Source of the DNA: Loxodes magnus
Taxonomy: Eukaryota; Ciliophora; Karyorelictea; Loxodida; Loxodidae
Direction of reading: 5' to 3'
NCBI GenBank assembly: GCA_946699065.1
Contig: CAMPDV010000900.1
Span: 62,001 to 126,000 of the forward strand
DNA length: 64,000 nt
Every line of letters begins with the position of its first letter. The stretch's first letter is position 1. The notes beneath the pieces were generated by a model. It was not told the DNA's origin. It did no database searches and was given only the letters and a program-made list of their open reading frames with translations. The position numbers and the translations under genes are program-made. This document shows, piece after piece, positions 1 through 12,239 of this stretch.

Positions 1-2813
1 ATTATTTTGAAAACTTAATCTAATTTTAAAAATAAGATTCTATATATTAAGGAAGTTACTTAAGTAAATATAATTTTGTAGGTTATATTTACTCTTTAAG
101 ATATTATGGGAACTAATTTCTTACTTAAGATCAGTTGCAATCTATCTTAAATCACTCTTACTAAGGATTCAATTTTAGTTAAGCAGAACTTGTTTGTGGA
201 AGTTAATGTTACAAATGCTACGAAAAATAGAATAATAATTGCTTATAGTGCTATAAAGGATGAACCTTCGGAAGTAACTCTTGTTCTTGCTAATTAAAAT
301 TATCAATGGAAAACGAGTGCGTTTAGTAGTGTCCTTGAACTTAATAGGATAAGAATAATGATAAGTAGTGTGAATTTTGCAATAAAACTATATAAAATTG
401 TTTAATTTGCAAGCATGAAGGAGATATTTGCTTAAAGTGTGAAGAACTTTTTATCCTTTTCCAAGACTAATGTGTTGAAAGCTGTCCTAATGAGACTTAC
501 TATGTTTATAACAATACTTGCTTAAAGTGTGAAGATAGTATCCAGAACTGCTCAAGTTGTAGTATAGAAGGAGAAATATGTACTAAATGCCAAGATCCAT
601 ATTTTTTATTAGAAAACAAGTGTGTAATAGAATGTCCAAGTGAAGGATATTTTGCTTAAAATGGAATATGTCTAAAATGCAATGAAAAATAAAGAAACTG
701 CTCGAATTGTAGTGAAAATGGAGAAATATGCAGTTAGTGCGAAAATACTCTTCTTTTACAGGATAATAATTGTGTCGAAATTTGCACAGATAGCACTTAT
801 TTCATTTAAAGCGGAAAATGTATAAAATGCAATAATAAAATAGAAAATTGCCTAAGATGTTTCAGCGATGGATAAGTATGTAGTAAGTGTGAAAGTTCAT
901 ATCTATTATTTGAAAATACTTGTGTATAAAACTGTCCTAGCGATGAATTTTACATCTAAAATCAAGAATGCAAATTATGCAATTAGAATATTACAAACTG
1001 TTTCAGTTGTAGCACATTTGGATAGATTTGTACTTAATGTTAAGTTCCTTACCTTTCATTTGAAAATTAATGTATAGAAAGTTGTCCAAACTAAACTTAC
1101 TATAATAGGGATCGAGCCTGCTTAAAATGCATCGATAAAATAGAAGGCTGCTAGAATTGCAGCTAAGATGGTACTTAATGTCTTTAATGTTAAGATTAAT
1201 ATTTCTTACTAGAGAGCATTTGCATTTTAAATATCTCAAGTTAAGAATAGGGACTTAACTAAACCAATGAGGAAAATGAAGAACGTAACACAACTGAAGC
1301 AACTGAAGAAACTGATGAAACTGATGAAACTGATGACACATTGCTAGAAATTAAGAATTTTTCTAAGTTTAATTTATCCAATTCCGAAGAGCATTTAATC
1401 GAGTCCACTCATCATTTAGCAAATGTACTTACCTATAGTATTTTAGTATGCAGCTTAGTTTCTACAAGTGTTAATTACCAATCTAAGTCCTAATCATCAT
1501 CATCAGGAAATGTTTTGTAAGGAATTTTAACTACTTAGTTAATTTTCATGAATGCTTATATTGACGTTAGAAGAACTGACATTCTAGACTCTTATTACTA
1601 CGAGAATTACAAAAAGGATGGATTTAATGATAGTAAGTTTATAAGCCTTGATTCTGAAAAACTGTTAGTAGATAGAGAAATTTATGTCCTTCTAAGTTTT
1701 CGAAGTTACACTCTACTTTCTAATATCATAAATCCTCTTTTACTATTGTCGATTCTTTTTTCTATCGATGGAATTTTGAAAGCACTTGGACATTTCAAAT
1801 TTAAATAGCAAATAGAAAAGCTGAGAACTAAGTTTACAAATAGAAACTACATAACTATGATTTATAGCATTAAAGCCTTGTAAATAAATAATGCAATTAT
1901 GATGTAACTTGCTCACTTTAGTTTAAGTGACTTTTATGCAGCTTTTAATTCCTTTCTTGCCGTTATTGTCTTAGTAAGCTTTATTTAATTTTAGAACATC
2001 TAGATTTATTGTATTTTCAGCAGTTATTGGATCTCAAAAAAATATTTCTATTCTAAATAAAAATTTGAAGAGCTCAAGGAAAAAAAGTATGAAAAGTAGA
2101 TGCAGGAAATTAAGGATAAATATATCGTTTATTTTGACTAAAAGTTTTAGAATACTTTACCCTAAACTCTGCTATAGACATTTTTTCTAGTAAGAAGACT
2201 CTTTGTTTCTTTTGCAGCTATAATTCTCGTAGATTCATATATCCCTCAAATAATCATATATATAGCCAGTTGCTTTTTATGGTTGCTTTATATATAAATA
2301 TTTAAACCATATACAAGCAAAATAATATTTGCTTTAGAAGCTATTGGTGAGTTGCTGCTAATACCAATTTACTCCCTAAATTTCTATTTTAAAAATATTG
2401 AAAATAAAGTTTTGGACGAAAGCCAATAGAAATAGAAAGAAATACTGGGATGAGTTATTGTAATAGTATGCATTTCTTATGCTACTTTAAGTTTATTGGT
2501 TAACTTAATTTTAGTAATAGTTAATCTAGTTAGAGAGTACTAAAAAAATCGTAAAGCTAAAGTTAAAGCTGAAGACAGAAATGAAGAGTTACCATAATTA
2601 GGAATGACTGGCTTCAGTGAATCTTAGGTAATGAACAAAACTTTTACCAGTTTTATAGCCCAGCGAGACATAAAATTATTGGAAAGCGAAGAAAGAGGAA
2701 AGTAGGAACAAGCAGATAAGATTTTATGATTAAAAGAGACTTCAAGAGAAAATAAAAAAGATAATCCTAAGAAAAAAATATTAGCAAGGAGAAATTTGAG
2801 ACTAGAAGTTTGA
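1..2813 (+). CDS. Cys-rich repeat multi-pass surface protein, copy A (5' partial)
   Basis: The frame starting at base 3 stays open to a TGA at 2811 when TAA/TAG are Gln and internal TGA is Trp. The window edge cuts off the signal peptide and most of the lectin-like domain; alignment to copy D shows about 160 residues are missing. From base about 190 to 1250 it has repeats of roughly 45 residues with paired CxxC motifs, resembling furin-like or growth-factor-receptor Cys-rich repeats. An acidic Thr/Glu/Asp linker follows (1270-1340), then several hydrophobic membrane segments (about 1400-2560) and a charged tail. TGA is read as Trp at KG-W-TF, CP-W-TQ, LG-W-VI and IL-W-LK. A cell-surface protein is inferred from this architecture; the ligand is unknown. 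The C-terminal module matches copies B and E. Confidence 0.85.
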
Positions 2814-4340
2814 ATGATAAGCAAAATACTATTTCATTTCACATTTAAATTTGAATTAAAATAAATTTAATTTATGATTTATCTGATTTAAATTATGCAA
2901 AGTATTTTAAGTAGCCTTTATCTATTTTATATAATTATCAAACTTATAAAATAAAAGAAATACTTAGAGATTAAATCTCATATTTAATATTTTAAATTAA
3001 TAATAAAAGTGTATAATGAGATACAAAATGAGTAGTCAAATATGACATAAATGAGATATTAAAATACAATCTTCAAATAGATAGATGAATAAGCAACAAT
3101 CAACAATATATTCTAATTGCTTTTAATCATGCTGGTAGATTTATTTTCTAGCTATATGAATTTAAATTGATTTAGTTATAAAAGTATAAGTAATTCTTTA
3201 ACTTTTAAGATATTAAAATTTCTATAAACAAAGTGATATATAGATTATTAATTATAAATTAAAACTAAGATTTTATTTAATTTAGAAGGAATTATTATAA
3301 TATGGCTATTAAATTTAGAAATAAACGTATAATCTTAAATAATAAAATCAAGCTTGTTTAAGAATTAGGATAATTATACTTTTTACTTATATAACTTATT
3401 CAACAACTGTGAGACTTATAGAAGCACTATTATACTCAAAGGAGTAATTAATATTTATTTATGCTTTATTAAGATAAAGTAATAGATAAATAGTTCTTAT
3501 CACTATAATATGATATTAGTGCTAATTTAATATAACTAATTATAAATGCTCTTAGAATATATCAAAGAGATAAGCTTATTCATCTAGAATCTTAATAAGA
3601 AAAATCTAAAAGCTATAATATTATGAAGATGAAAGTATGCTTAGACTTAAATAAAGGAATATAGAGTAGAAATTAATTAGATAGCTATTTTAAGAAGATT
3701 TATACTATTAAATTAACATAAAGGTTTTACTATAAATTAGATACTTAGAATGAAATAAAGATACTTAATTGAATGATTTTATAAATAAATAATTGTATTA
3801 TAGGATTCATTAATTTTTCAATCAAGTAACTATCTTAAATAAAATAAAGATATGTAAACTTAAAACTAAAAAGATATTTAAAATGGTTAATGAAATGAAA
3901 TAAATTAATAAACCTATTTAGTTGACTGATTCAAAGTTATTTCGAAGCTATTTAATAAATATTGCTTAAAAATACCTAAAGTTTAATAAAATGTTATAAA
4001 GTTGAAATTGATTATTCTTTTAAACATACCTCATAATTATTAATTAATAAACTAGATAGAAGAATTTTAAAATGCTTATTATTTTAATTACAGTCAAAAT
4101 AAATATTTTAAACTAGCAATGAATTGATTACATTGGCAAAACATAAAATTGATATTCCAATAGAGAAATTAAGGAAACTTAAAATATTAATAAATTAATG
4201 AACTACTATTTTTTATAATAATTCATAATGGTTTGTAACTTTTGAGATATAGATCTTAATAGAAAAGTTGTTTTAGAGCTAAATATATTAGAAAATTTTA
4301 TAATTAGAAAGTATAATCTAACATAAATAATTCAAAAACC
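2814..4340. repeat. 3' flank of copy A, shared with copies B and E
   Basis: AT-rich non-coding DNA, clearly similar (as inverted copies) to 15330-16833 downstream of B and to 52135-54575 downstream of E. I see no coding content. The B copy of this flank is cut off at about 15327 by a retroelement 3' end; the A and E copies run on about 130 bp further, to about 4340 and 52135. It marks the extent of the segmental duplication carrying the A-type genes. Confidence 0.7.
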
Positions 4341-4526
4341 TGAATGATTTTCTACACTTTTTCATTGATATTTAATCTTTAAAAGTTATTTCATAAATTT
4401 TATTAGTTAATAAACAATAAAAGTATATACATAATTATTTCTAATATCTACGCCCTCCAAATAAAGTATTATTTAACCTATCACAAAATTAATTTCAATC
4501 GAAAGTAGAGGAAGATTAATAAGAAG

Positions 4527-5525
4527 ATGTCAGGATTCGGAACAGGATTATTCACGACTCCAAAAAAGCAGGAGTTAACGACATCCTAGAAAGGCTAGGA
4601 CCAGGAAAAGGTATCAAAAGGTCACTCATCAGGTTAGTCTCCCACCTCTGAAGAAAAACCTAGGAAATATGCTAAAAATATAATGCGCTCGGAAGTCTCG
4701 AATCTCATCACATAATAGTAAATAAACTATGATTAACTAATTAAAGTGGAGCTGGACCTCCAGGAAGAGATCAAAAAGTTGAAGAAAGGTAATAAGAAGT
4801 TTATTGAAAAACTTAAATTTCCAGAGGAAATAGAATCGAGATTCGTGACCAAGAAAGAGACCTTAATGCATTTTGAAAATTTCACAAGACTAGAGCAGTT
4901 AATCTCAAAATTAGCAATGAAAGTAGAAAGAACTGATCAACAAGTTAGAAAAAATAGAAGAAAACCAGTAAAAATTAAAGCGATAAATGGAACTAAAAAA
5001 TAAAGGAATAATCCAATGATAATTAAAGATGAAAAAACTCAAGATTTCAACCTGACAAAAAGCAAAAAGATGCTATTACTGTAACTCTCAAAAGCATTTG
5101 TAAAAAATTGCTAGAAATTTCTCAATTTCAAGTAAGAATATGAAACTAATAAAAGTATTTGGGAAACAAAAAGAAAAGATAATAATAAATAAAACTAAAA
5201 AGAAAAAGAGAAATACTATATTGTAACAAATTTGAGGAAACTTACAAGAAAAAGACATCTAGCATCTTGGTGAAAGAAAAATTCAAGGATACCATGCATG
5301 GCAAGGAGAAGAGCCGTGAGATTTTCATACTTTTAAATTTAGCCTCTAGAGCAATCTAGAGGTTGGTGGGAAAGAGATTGAAATACTCCAAGAACGCCAA
5401 AAATTTTGTATTTTTAACTAAAGAGAAATGAAACTCAAATTAATTAATAAAGTTTTTCATTATACAATCCTCAAAGATACCTAGATAAAATTGTAAGGAA
5501 TAATAATAATAATAATAATAATTGA
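4527..5525 (+). CDS. ORF1 (gag-like) protein of a non-LTR retroelement, degenerate
   Basis: The ATG at 4527 opens a Gln-rich frame whose start (MSGFGTGLFTTPKK) matches the start of the ORF1 on the minus strand at 13184 (MEGFKRGFYTTSKK). Then come a PTSEEKPRK block and a coiled coil with QLIKVELDLQEE, also shared with 13184. A CCHC-like knuckle (CYYCNSQKH) lies at about 5063 but in a shifted frame, with the original frame resuming at KNCQKF, so two offsetting indels are likely. TGA codons at 5271 and downstream may be Trp; the first could instead be the stop. The likely role is nucleic-acid binding by a retroelement particle protein. The 3' end runs into the opposing ORF1 at 5457. Confidence 0.6.
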
Positions 5526-6071
5526 TTATAGTGGGTCTGCCATTTTTAGTCTAACCACTTTTTAAATTTAAAGTAAGGTATAAGTGTCAACTTCAAATCT
5601 GTTTGGCTTTTGTCTATCATAGATCTTGGTGATTTTTAAATTGTTATTTCTGATCTTTTTTGATAGGTCGAATCCCAGCCACTTTTTATTGAATTCGTTA
5701 ACCGCCTATTAGATTAAGGAGCTTCAATCTTTAGTTGTAGTTTTTTTTCTATACAGTTTACCTTCTTAATTGCAGTAGATTCTGAAAATATTTTCCCATT
5801 CATTTTCTATGATTCTCTTTTCCTTAAGTCTAAATTGGAAGCAGTTTCTTACTTTATGTCCAGGTCTCTTGCAATATCAACATGTCATGATTTTCCGATA
5901 GGGAATATAAGTTGTTTGGATATGCTATTCTACATCCATTGGATCATTCATCGAAAACTTTGATAGGAGCATGTTTTCCGTCAATTCTGCGAATTGATTG
6001 AATTTAATTTCTAATTACTCTGTTTTAACATTTTCTTCTTATTTATTTCCAATTTTTTTTATCTCACACAT
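5457..6071 (-). CDS. ORF1-like protein with CCHC zinc knuckle (5'-truncated copy)
   Basis: Reading the minus strand from an ATG at 6071, the frame is open to a TGA at 5459 if internal TGA is Trp (about 204 residues). It contains the motif NDPMDVEQ, then a textbook knuckle C-W-Y-C-KRPG-H-KVRN-C in which the Trp is encoded by TGA, then a basic region and a Trp-containing C-terminal part. It lacks the long N-terminal coiled coil of the other copies, so it is probably truncated. The final codons run through a (TAA)n microsatellite. It converges on the plus-strand ORF1 at 4527-5525. Confidence 0.6.
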
Positions 6072-6249
6072 TGATCATTAGAAATTCGGTTTTATTTTCT
6101 AGTTCTTATACCTGTCTTAATAAGTAAAAAAATTTCTTGTTGCATGGCTCTGAGTTCTTAAAGTATTTTTTAATATTCGTTGCTTGATTAAGATAAAATC
6201 TTTTAAGAAGAGACTGATGACAAGAAATTTTCAATTTTTTTAATTAAAA

Positions 6250-8318
6250 TAATAAACTATAAGAGTTTTAATATTTAGTAATATTGAGACATAATTACAT
6301 AATATTTGGAAATAATAATACAGATATGCTAAAAAATAAAAACTTTACTCTCTAAATGTTAATTTCTCTCATCTTGCTAAAGATCCCATTTTCACCTTTT
6401 TTCATTAATCTCTTCTTCATCTAAAGAATATTTTAATTTACCTTTAAAATTTTAAAATTATCTTTAGAGTAATTGCTTGTGAAAGATTTTAATGAATTAG
6501 TAAATTTTAGAAACTTAATTTTTAGTGTAATTTTGGTTAATCTAATTTTAGTCATATTTAATAATTTTAGTAATTTATTCCTTTAGTCATTTTAAGACTA
6601 ATAAATTCCTAAAGTAAAAGCAATTTAATATGTTATATTCCTCAAAATCTTAACCACATAAGCAGAAAGCATTGAATTAAGTTAGGTATATGACATAAAT
6701 TAAGTTCATTTTAAATTTATATGAATATGTTCTCCAACTTATAAATGGAAATTATCTCAAGGTATTTATAAGTTGCCTAAGGGAGTGTATTTTAATCATT
6801 TCTACCTAATTGATGTATCAGCTCGCCATATTCATAGTTCATTTCTTTAGAGACAATCCTAGTAGAATTATTGATTCAATTTTTATTTTATATAATTGCT
6901 AAATTACTTGAAGTTGCACTCTGTTAAAACCTGGATCTGGTGGAATTTAAGACTTTTAAGTATATTATTTTTGTTATGGCTAGTTATATTAAATACACTT
7001 TTAAAATAAAAATGCAATATCAGAATTAGGATTTAATTTGCTAATCTAATTCACTAAAACATAAAGACTTATATCTAGAATGGCTCTTAAATCTCCTTAA
7101 TCAACTTTTAACTAATTTTGCTTTATCGATTTAAACTGATTTTCTTTTCCACTCATTGATAATTGAAATTAAGTGCTTTTACTATAAATTAGATTAATTT
7201 GTCATTCCTTTAAGTCCTGAAATACAATCCAATGAAAAGTCTCATTTCTATACTCTATTTTACGAACATTATCTGTCCTGCAAAGTTTTTTAAATTTATA
7301 TCGATATGCTATTCCGTATTTAGAAAGTACCGAAGCAATTTTACAAATAGTTATTCTAAAGCCAGATAATTTTACTGCACAATGGAGTTTGTAATTATCT
7401 TCTTACCTAATTTATATTCTATGTAAGTAATTACATCCTTTTAGGCAATAGATATTTCATATTCTTTTAATTTATTTGATACCTATTTTCATTTTTCATA
7501 AGGAAGCCTATTAATTCACATTTTGCTTCATTTTTGCTAAGTTTTACTCAGATAAAACTTTAATAGTGGCTTAAAGCAATTTATGCATTTTTTAGAATTA
7601 GAAGGATTAATTAGTCAGCAAAGTTTCGTACTACAAAAGTTTTCTAGCGAATAGAAAATCTAATTTATTTTAACTTCCTTTCTTAATATCTTATTACAAT
7701 ATCTAAATATAGAATGACAAGAACAGGACCATAACTGCTTTCTAATAAGGCTTCATTATTTAATTTGATTTACCTCGTAAATTATCCACCAGAAATAGAT
7801 TTAGCATCAAAATTATTGTAAAAAGATTCTAAAGCTAAATTAGTCCTAAGGTTATCTAAATCTTCTAAGATGATCAAAAAATAATTTCCTTGATATGCTA
7901 TGAAGCATCTTCTCTAAATCTATTAATGTAGCTATAATTACTTTTATGTGTCCATCTGCGATATAAATCAATGATTTATTTAATAGATCAAATTTATTAA
8001 GTGGTGGAACTTTGGCATATAAATCCAAACTAGGTAGGATATAAAATATTTATTTCATAGATACAATTATAAAGTTGCTAAGTTATTGCTTTATCATAAA
8101 ATTTTAGTAAACTATTTAGTAAAACAATAGGGACGCATATTACACCAAATACTTCTTCCTGAATCAAAAATAGGAAGAATGCTTTTTTTCATTCCAATTG
8201 GTATGATAAAAGTCTTAATCATATTATTAACAAAATTTTAAACTATTTAATACAATTCTTAGCCTATTTTGATGAGTTCTGCTTCTAGATCATCGCTACC
8301 TGAAGATTTTATTGTTAA
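6250..8318 (-). pseudogene. Degenerate non-LTR reverse transcriptase
   Basis: Minus-strand translation recovers RT landmarks in order. Near 8300 is SGSDDLEAELIK (family: G.PDGI..E..K). Next come a PIFDSGRS-like stretch and QFGF...SSTTQQ near 8000. GPVLVILYL near 7720 corresponds to the GP.LF.LY palm motif, and FADQL at about 7611-7623 to the catalytic YADD with its second Asp lost. LSKNEAKCELIGF near 7530 corresponds to the L..N..KCE.I motif. Frameshifts separate these pieces, so it is dead. Its 5' edge abuts a plus-strand retroelement 3' end at 8320, suggesting a 5' inversion at integration. It probably once copied the ORF1/hairpin elements around it. Confidence 0.65.
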
Positions 8319-8319
8319 A

Positions 8320-8373
8320 GTGCTGCGTACCAACGAAGTACTACGTGCTCTACAATCAAATTTATTTATTTAG
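8320..8373 (+). repeat. Conserved hairpin plus (TTTA) tail, retroelement 3' end 1
   Basis: The hairpin has inner stem TAC/GTA around loop AACGA, a CTA bulge and an outer stem, followed within 10 bases by tttatttattta. It has the same architecture as the hairpins at 15278, 21318, 50478 and 50869. It sits directly against the inverted reverse transcriptase piece. Confidence 0.6.
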
Positions 8374-8730
8374 CTAATTGATTGATTATGTTTTTGAATT
8401 TTAATACTACAAAAAAGGAATATTTTAAAGATGACTTTATATTGATTAAATATTAAAGGCAAATTTCTATTCATTTCTTCTATTTACCTATTTTAGAATT
8501 CAATATCTTCCTAAATTTTGATTTAGTGCAAAAAAAAGAGTGTGAATTTCTCAGTTTTCAATAAATTATTATTTTAGTTAGAGTTAAAATTAATTTGATT
8601 TCTAATTTTTTGATTTATTAGGTTTTTTCTCTTGTTTGAACATTATAATAATATATTTTTAGTTCTTTTTGCTTTCAATTTTTAAATTTTCCGAATTTGT
8701 GTTAATAACTCTTATAAGATTTATTTTTAA
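8374..8730. other. AT-rich intergenic stretch
   Basis: About 350 bases between the retroelement tail and the next ORF1-like frame. I see nothing supportable in it. Confidence 0.5.
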
Positions 8731-9610
8731 TCAAATAAAGATTCGTAATTTCCTAATTATGACGACCATATAAGTCAACTACTTTTTATTATTATTATTA
8801 TCAACTAAAATTTAATGAATGTTGCTTTCATTGGCCTTTCAACCAATTTCAACTATCAATTTTCATCGAGTTTGGTTTCCTCCGCCATTTTTTTGTTGAT
8901 GGTTTCATTTCCTCTCCATCTCACTCAAATCTATTTTGTATCCAATTTTTTTTGTATACTCTGTTGCTATTTATAAAAAGTCTTGTTAAATCTCTACAGA
9001 TCCTTTAGTCCTCTTTTTTTTAAGTCTTTTGCAATCAATACAGTTTTTTATTGGATATTACGAAGAATTTCAGCATATGCCCCTCTTTATCTTCTATTTC
9101 GGAATAATAAAGTTCTTAAGTTTTTCATATTTTTTAGTTATTTAATTTTTTTAAATTTCTAATCTATCAGTTACTTGATTAAACACGATATCTTTCTTAG
9201 TTTCTTCAGTGATAATTACTTCCTAAATTTAATAGTTTTAGCGATTAATGACAAAGTTTTCTTCTGTTAAGATTTTGTTTTATATAATTTACTTCCATAA
9301 ATAAGTCATTTCCAAGGACAATTTTTCAATGCGTGTCATCAGTTCTTTTATTCTTTCTGAAAGAACGTAAACTACCTCATCCTTCTAGCTGAGAATTTTC
9401 TTCATTTTATCATATTTTTCAGATAAAACCTCATTTTCCTTCTCTATTATTGAAATTTATTCCTAAATTCCTTATAGTCGTTTGCCTTGAAGCGATGAGG
9501 AAGATTTTGGTGACTTTTGCTTTTTCTCTTCTAGTCTGGCTTATCTCCTAGCTTTCTTTGTTAAGTTTTTGATACTTTGATATTTTCAATTTTTCAACTT
9601 TAATACTTTT
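8731..9610 (-). CDS. ORF1-like coiled-coil protein, degenerate
   Basis: The minus-strand frame is open from about 9610 to a TGA at 8733 if several TGAs are Trp. The segment KKARRQARLEEKKQK...SSSSLQGK, followed by KKILSQKDEVV and ERIKELMTRIE, matches the ORF1 at 53487 (NARRRANKELEKKQK, SSSSSEGK, KKLISKYEEE, ERIRELMNNIE). A Cys-rich relic (CWNSSQ...KNC) occupies the knuckle position with Cys and His ligands lost. Trp-containing C-terminal motifs follow. No clear in-frame start ATG is present, so the N-terminus is uncertain. Confidence 0.5.
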
Positions 9611-9913
9611 AATTACCCTCTTTGACTTGAATAAACAACTTGGCTAAATAATCTGACAATTTATAATAAAATCTCTTTTATGGTTATAGTCGAAGAGCTA
9701 TCTCATGATTATAATTAATAAGATTACAGATAAATTGATACTAATTTTAATGTTGATTGTAGTACTAGATAATAATTAAATTTAATATGATAAGTAACTT
9801 TTACTTAAATCTCTTGGAAAAGAGCAACTTAATACTATTAACTAAGAAGATAAATTAGCTAACTCATAATGTTTTCTTCTTTTTTATTATATTATATCAA
9901 TTGAAAAATTGCA

Positions 9914-10750
9914 ACTAAGAAATAGACCTCTTTCGGCTCATTTAAAAAGCAAGAATAATAATCTAACCTAACTGAATAAGAGCAGCAATAAATCTAAGAA
10001 ATATAATCGAAGGAAGCTTACATGTAATCGATGCAGCAAAGAGTATTAAATATCTAATACGAATTAAAACTACAAAGATAAAGGATAGAAAAACTAGAAG
10101 ACAAGCTAGAAAAATTGATTGAATAAGTAGACCTATAATTCCCCGTTATAGAAGAATCACTAAGTAAAATCTAATCGTAAATAGTAATTAAATTGGAATA
10201 AATTGATAAATAATTTAACGAAGTCCCTCAAATATTGCAATTTCATTTTTCTAAATTAGAATATCAAATAAAGTAACTTTAAGAAAAATAAGAATAATAA
10301 CAAGTAATAATCTAAAGATAATTCGATTAGTAACCAAGTATCCCAATGGAAATCGAATCGGAATTCTAATAATAAGAAACAAAGTAGATTAAATTCTATC
10401 GGAGAAAAATACGATGCTAGATATGTTAAAGGAACCACTGCTGGAGAAATTGTTTAAAGAAACCAGAAATTGAAAGAACTAATAAGAATAAAATCTTAGA
10501 AGAACTATTTCGCTTTTGACCAGCAAGGACATGATAAATTTACAGAAAGAAAAACTACAACTCAAAAGCTAACAACTATAATAACGGGAGAAGGAACCTG
10601 AAGGACAATCAGATTTCGGGAAGGAGACAAGGATGGCGGACTAGTGAAGTCCTGCGACATCCTTTATTTTAGGAGAGAGCAGGAGAAAATGGAAGATATC
10701 TGTAAAGCTTTCCCTAAGAACTATAAACTTAATTTTTCTTTAATTAATGA
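9914..10750 (+). CDS. ORF1-like protein with CCHC knuckle and hairpin-encoding 3' part
   Basis: Plus frame with likely ATG at 10022 (9914 is the upstream limit). It encodes a Gln-rich coiled coil (about 10040-10300), the motif PMEIESE at about 10349, then a Cys/His cluster C-QI-C-QRN-H-CWRN-C, one residue shorter than the canonical CX2CX4HX4C. TGA at 10517 and 10532 falls at probable Trp positions (RF-W-PART-W-QI); if the first is a real stop the protein has 165 residues. Further on, the frame encodes GWRTSEVLRH exactly over the conserved hairpin at 10631. It is a gag-like protein of the local retroelement family. Confidence 0.55.
10631..10662 (+). repeat. Conserved hairpin, member 2
   Basis: Outer stem GGATG/CATCC, inner stem GACT/AGTC, loop AGTGA and 3-nt bulge CTG. 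The base pairs differ from those of the other members but pairing is kept. It lies in frame within the ORF1-like gene and encodes TSEVLR. Only a short TTTATTTT follows it. Confidence 0.55.
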
Positions 10751-10974
10751 TATAACAAGGTAAAACATTAAAAATTATTTGGAAGCAAATCCTTCTTAAA
10801 AAGTGGAAAGTAAAATTTTAAGTAAAATCTCCCACTTTATATTACTCTATTTAATATGAATCTCTTCTTTAACCCCATTTTTATAATGAAAAATTATTCT
10901 GATTTTATGAATAAAAATTAAGACTTTAAAGTACTTTTTAATGATCTAATTCATTAATTTTAACTAAAAGAATT

Positions 10975-11890
10975 TTGAGGACCGGAAACTTTTTTCCAGT
11001 TATACTACCCGACGCTCTCTTTTTTAGGAGTACAGAGGATATCCTGTTGTGTTCCAGAAACAGCTGCCAGGGAGTCCATCGCTACGAGCAGCCAGACTTC
11101 AAGGCCCAACCAAGAGCGGATGATCTCGAAGATAGTGTTCTCTTTAAAAAAGGACTCCGACCAGGGATTCTTTCAGTAACAGGAAAGGAACTTGCTCCTA
11201 ACCATAAAGACAGAAAGTTTAGTTCAGAAGGTCAATCTCATCTCCCACAACCTTTTAATTATTTTAATGATCTAATAGTATTGCGTTTTGTACTTTTTAG
11301 GATTTTAAACAGATTTAATAGCTCAAAAAATAATTTCTTCATTGATTAGACTTAAAAACCCTTGAAAAATACAGTCGAAGGAACTAATAAGAATTACAAT
11401 TAAGAAATTTATTCTAAAATTAACAATTCCAAACAGAATATTCTATATCTTTTATTTTTTGTCTTAATGAGAACTATTTATCTTGAAATAATGAAAAATT
11501 AATACTTTTTACTTCAAACTATTCAGTTATAAAATAAGAAAATAGGGATTTTAGAAAAATTAGAATTTGTAGCATATTAACTTTTACTATTTCGATTCTA
11601 CAAATAACTAAAGAACAAAACTCTGATTTAATATAAAAATATATAAAAAATGGACGATAAATTATTGGACAACCAAGCAAGTTATCTTGTATATCGTATA
11701 CTGTACTACTAGTAGTATCGTAATAGACGCCATCACGGATAAGAGTGGATGAGTTTTTTGGCGATAAGGCCAACTTATTGGAGGGTTTTTTAATGGTACG
11801 AAAGACTATCCAATGATTTTGTAGCATTTGGGAGCTGAAGTCGGATTCTCTGAGTTTTCGACCTTCACATATCGACAACCGGGGCAGCAA
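10975..11890. other. GC-richer block of unidentified coding-like DNA
   Basis: Base composition rises sharply compared with the surroundings at 10975-11250 and again at 11690-11890. Open frames exist on both strands: plus 10975-11349, and minus 11890-11519 ending in a tract with DGVYYDTTSSTVYD. An alternative minus frame gives a Cys cluster (CCPGC near 11885). GC-richness here matches the ORF1 coding blocks at 12.9-13.1 and 51.2-52.0 kb, so a retroelement origin is likely. I could not recognise a family and do not assign a function. Confidence 0.3.
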
Positions 11891-12239
11891 TTAAGTACAT
11901 ATCAAGAGATATGAAACCTTTAAACAAATTTTTTAGAAGAATATTATTCAATGTGATTTTTATCACAAGAACTTGAATTTTCACTATTTCTTCATAATCA
12001 AGTTTTCAGAACATTTAAAAATTTAATTAAAGGATGTAATCTGATTTCTGATTTTAAAAACGGAGAAAAGAAGAGCAATCATTTTCAATCATATATCAAG
12101 AATGATAATAAACTTCGAACAAATTAATTTGTGGAAAACCAAAATTTAAGTAACTCTATTTTGATAAATTATGCTAATTATGCTATAAAAACTTACTTTT
12201 GGTTTAGTTAGACTTAAAAATATCTACTTATTTTATTAA
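11891..12239. other. AT-rich spacer
   Basis: No coding content or structural signal recognised between the unidentified block and the ORF1 copy. Confidence 0.45.

Noticed and set aside
1548-1808. Separate 86-residue protein repeated at 1548(+), 17838(-) and 55581(-)
   Set aside because: It is only the stretch between Gln (TAA/TAG) codons within the membrane module of genes A, B and E.
2624-2824. Small hydrophobic proteins at 2624(-) and 54565(+)
   Set aside because: They are antisense shadows of the C-terminal tail of the Cys-rich genes A and E.
8320-8350. Hairpins as rho-independent terminators or CRISPR repeats
   Set aside because: The genome is eukaryotic, copies are dispersed in both orientations, and the tails are TTTA repeats typical of retroelements.
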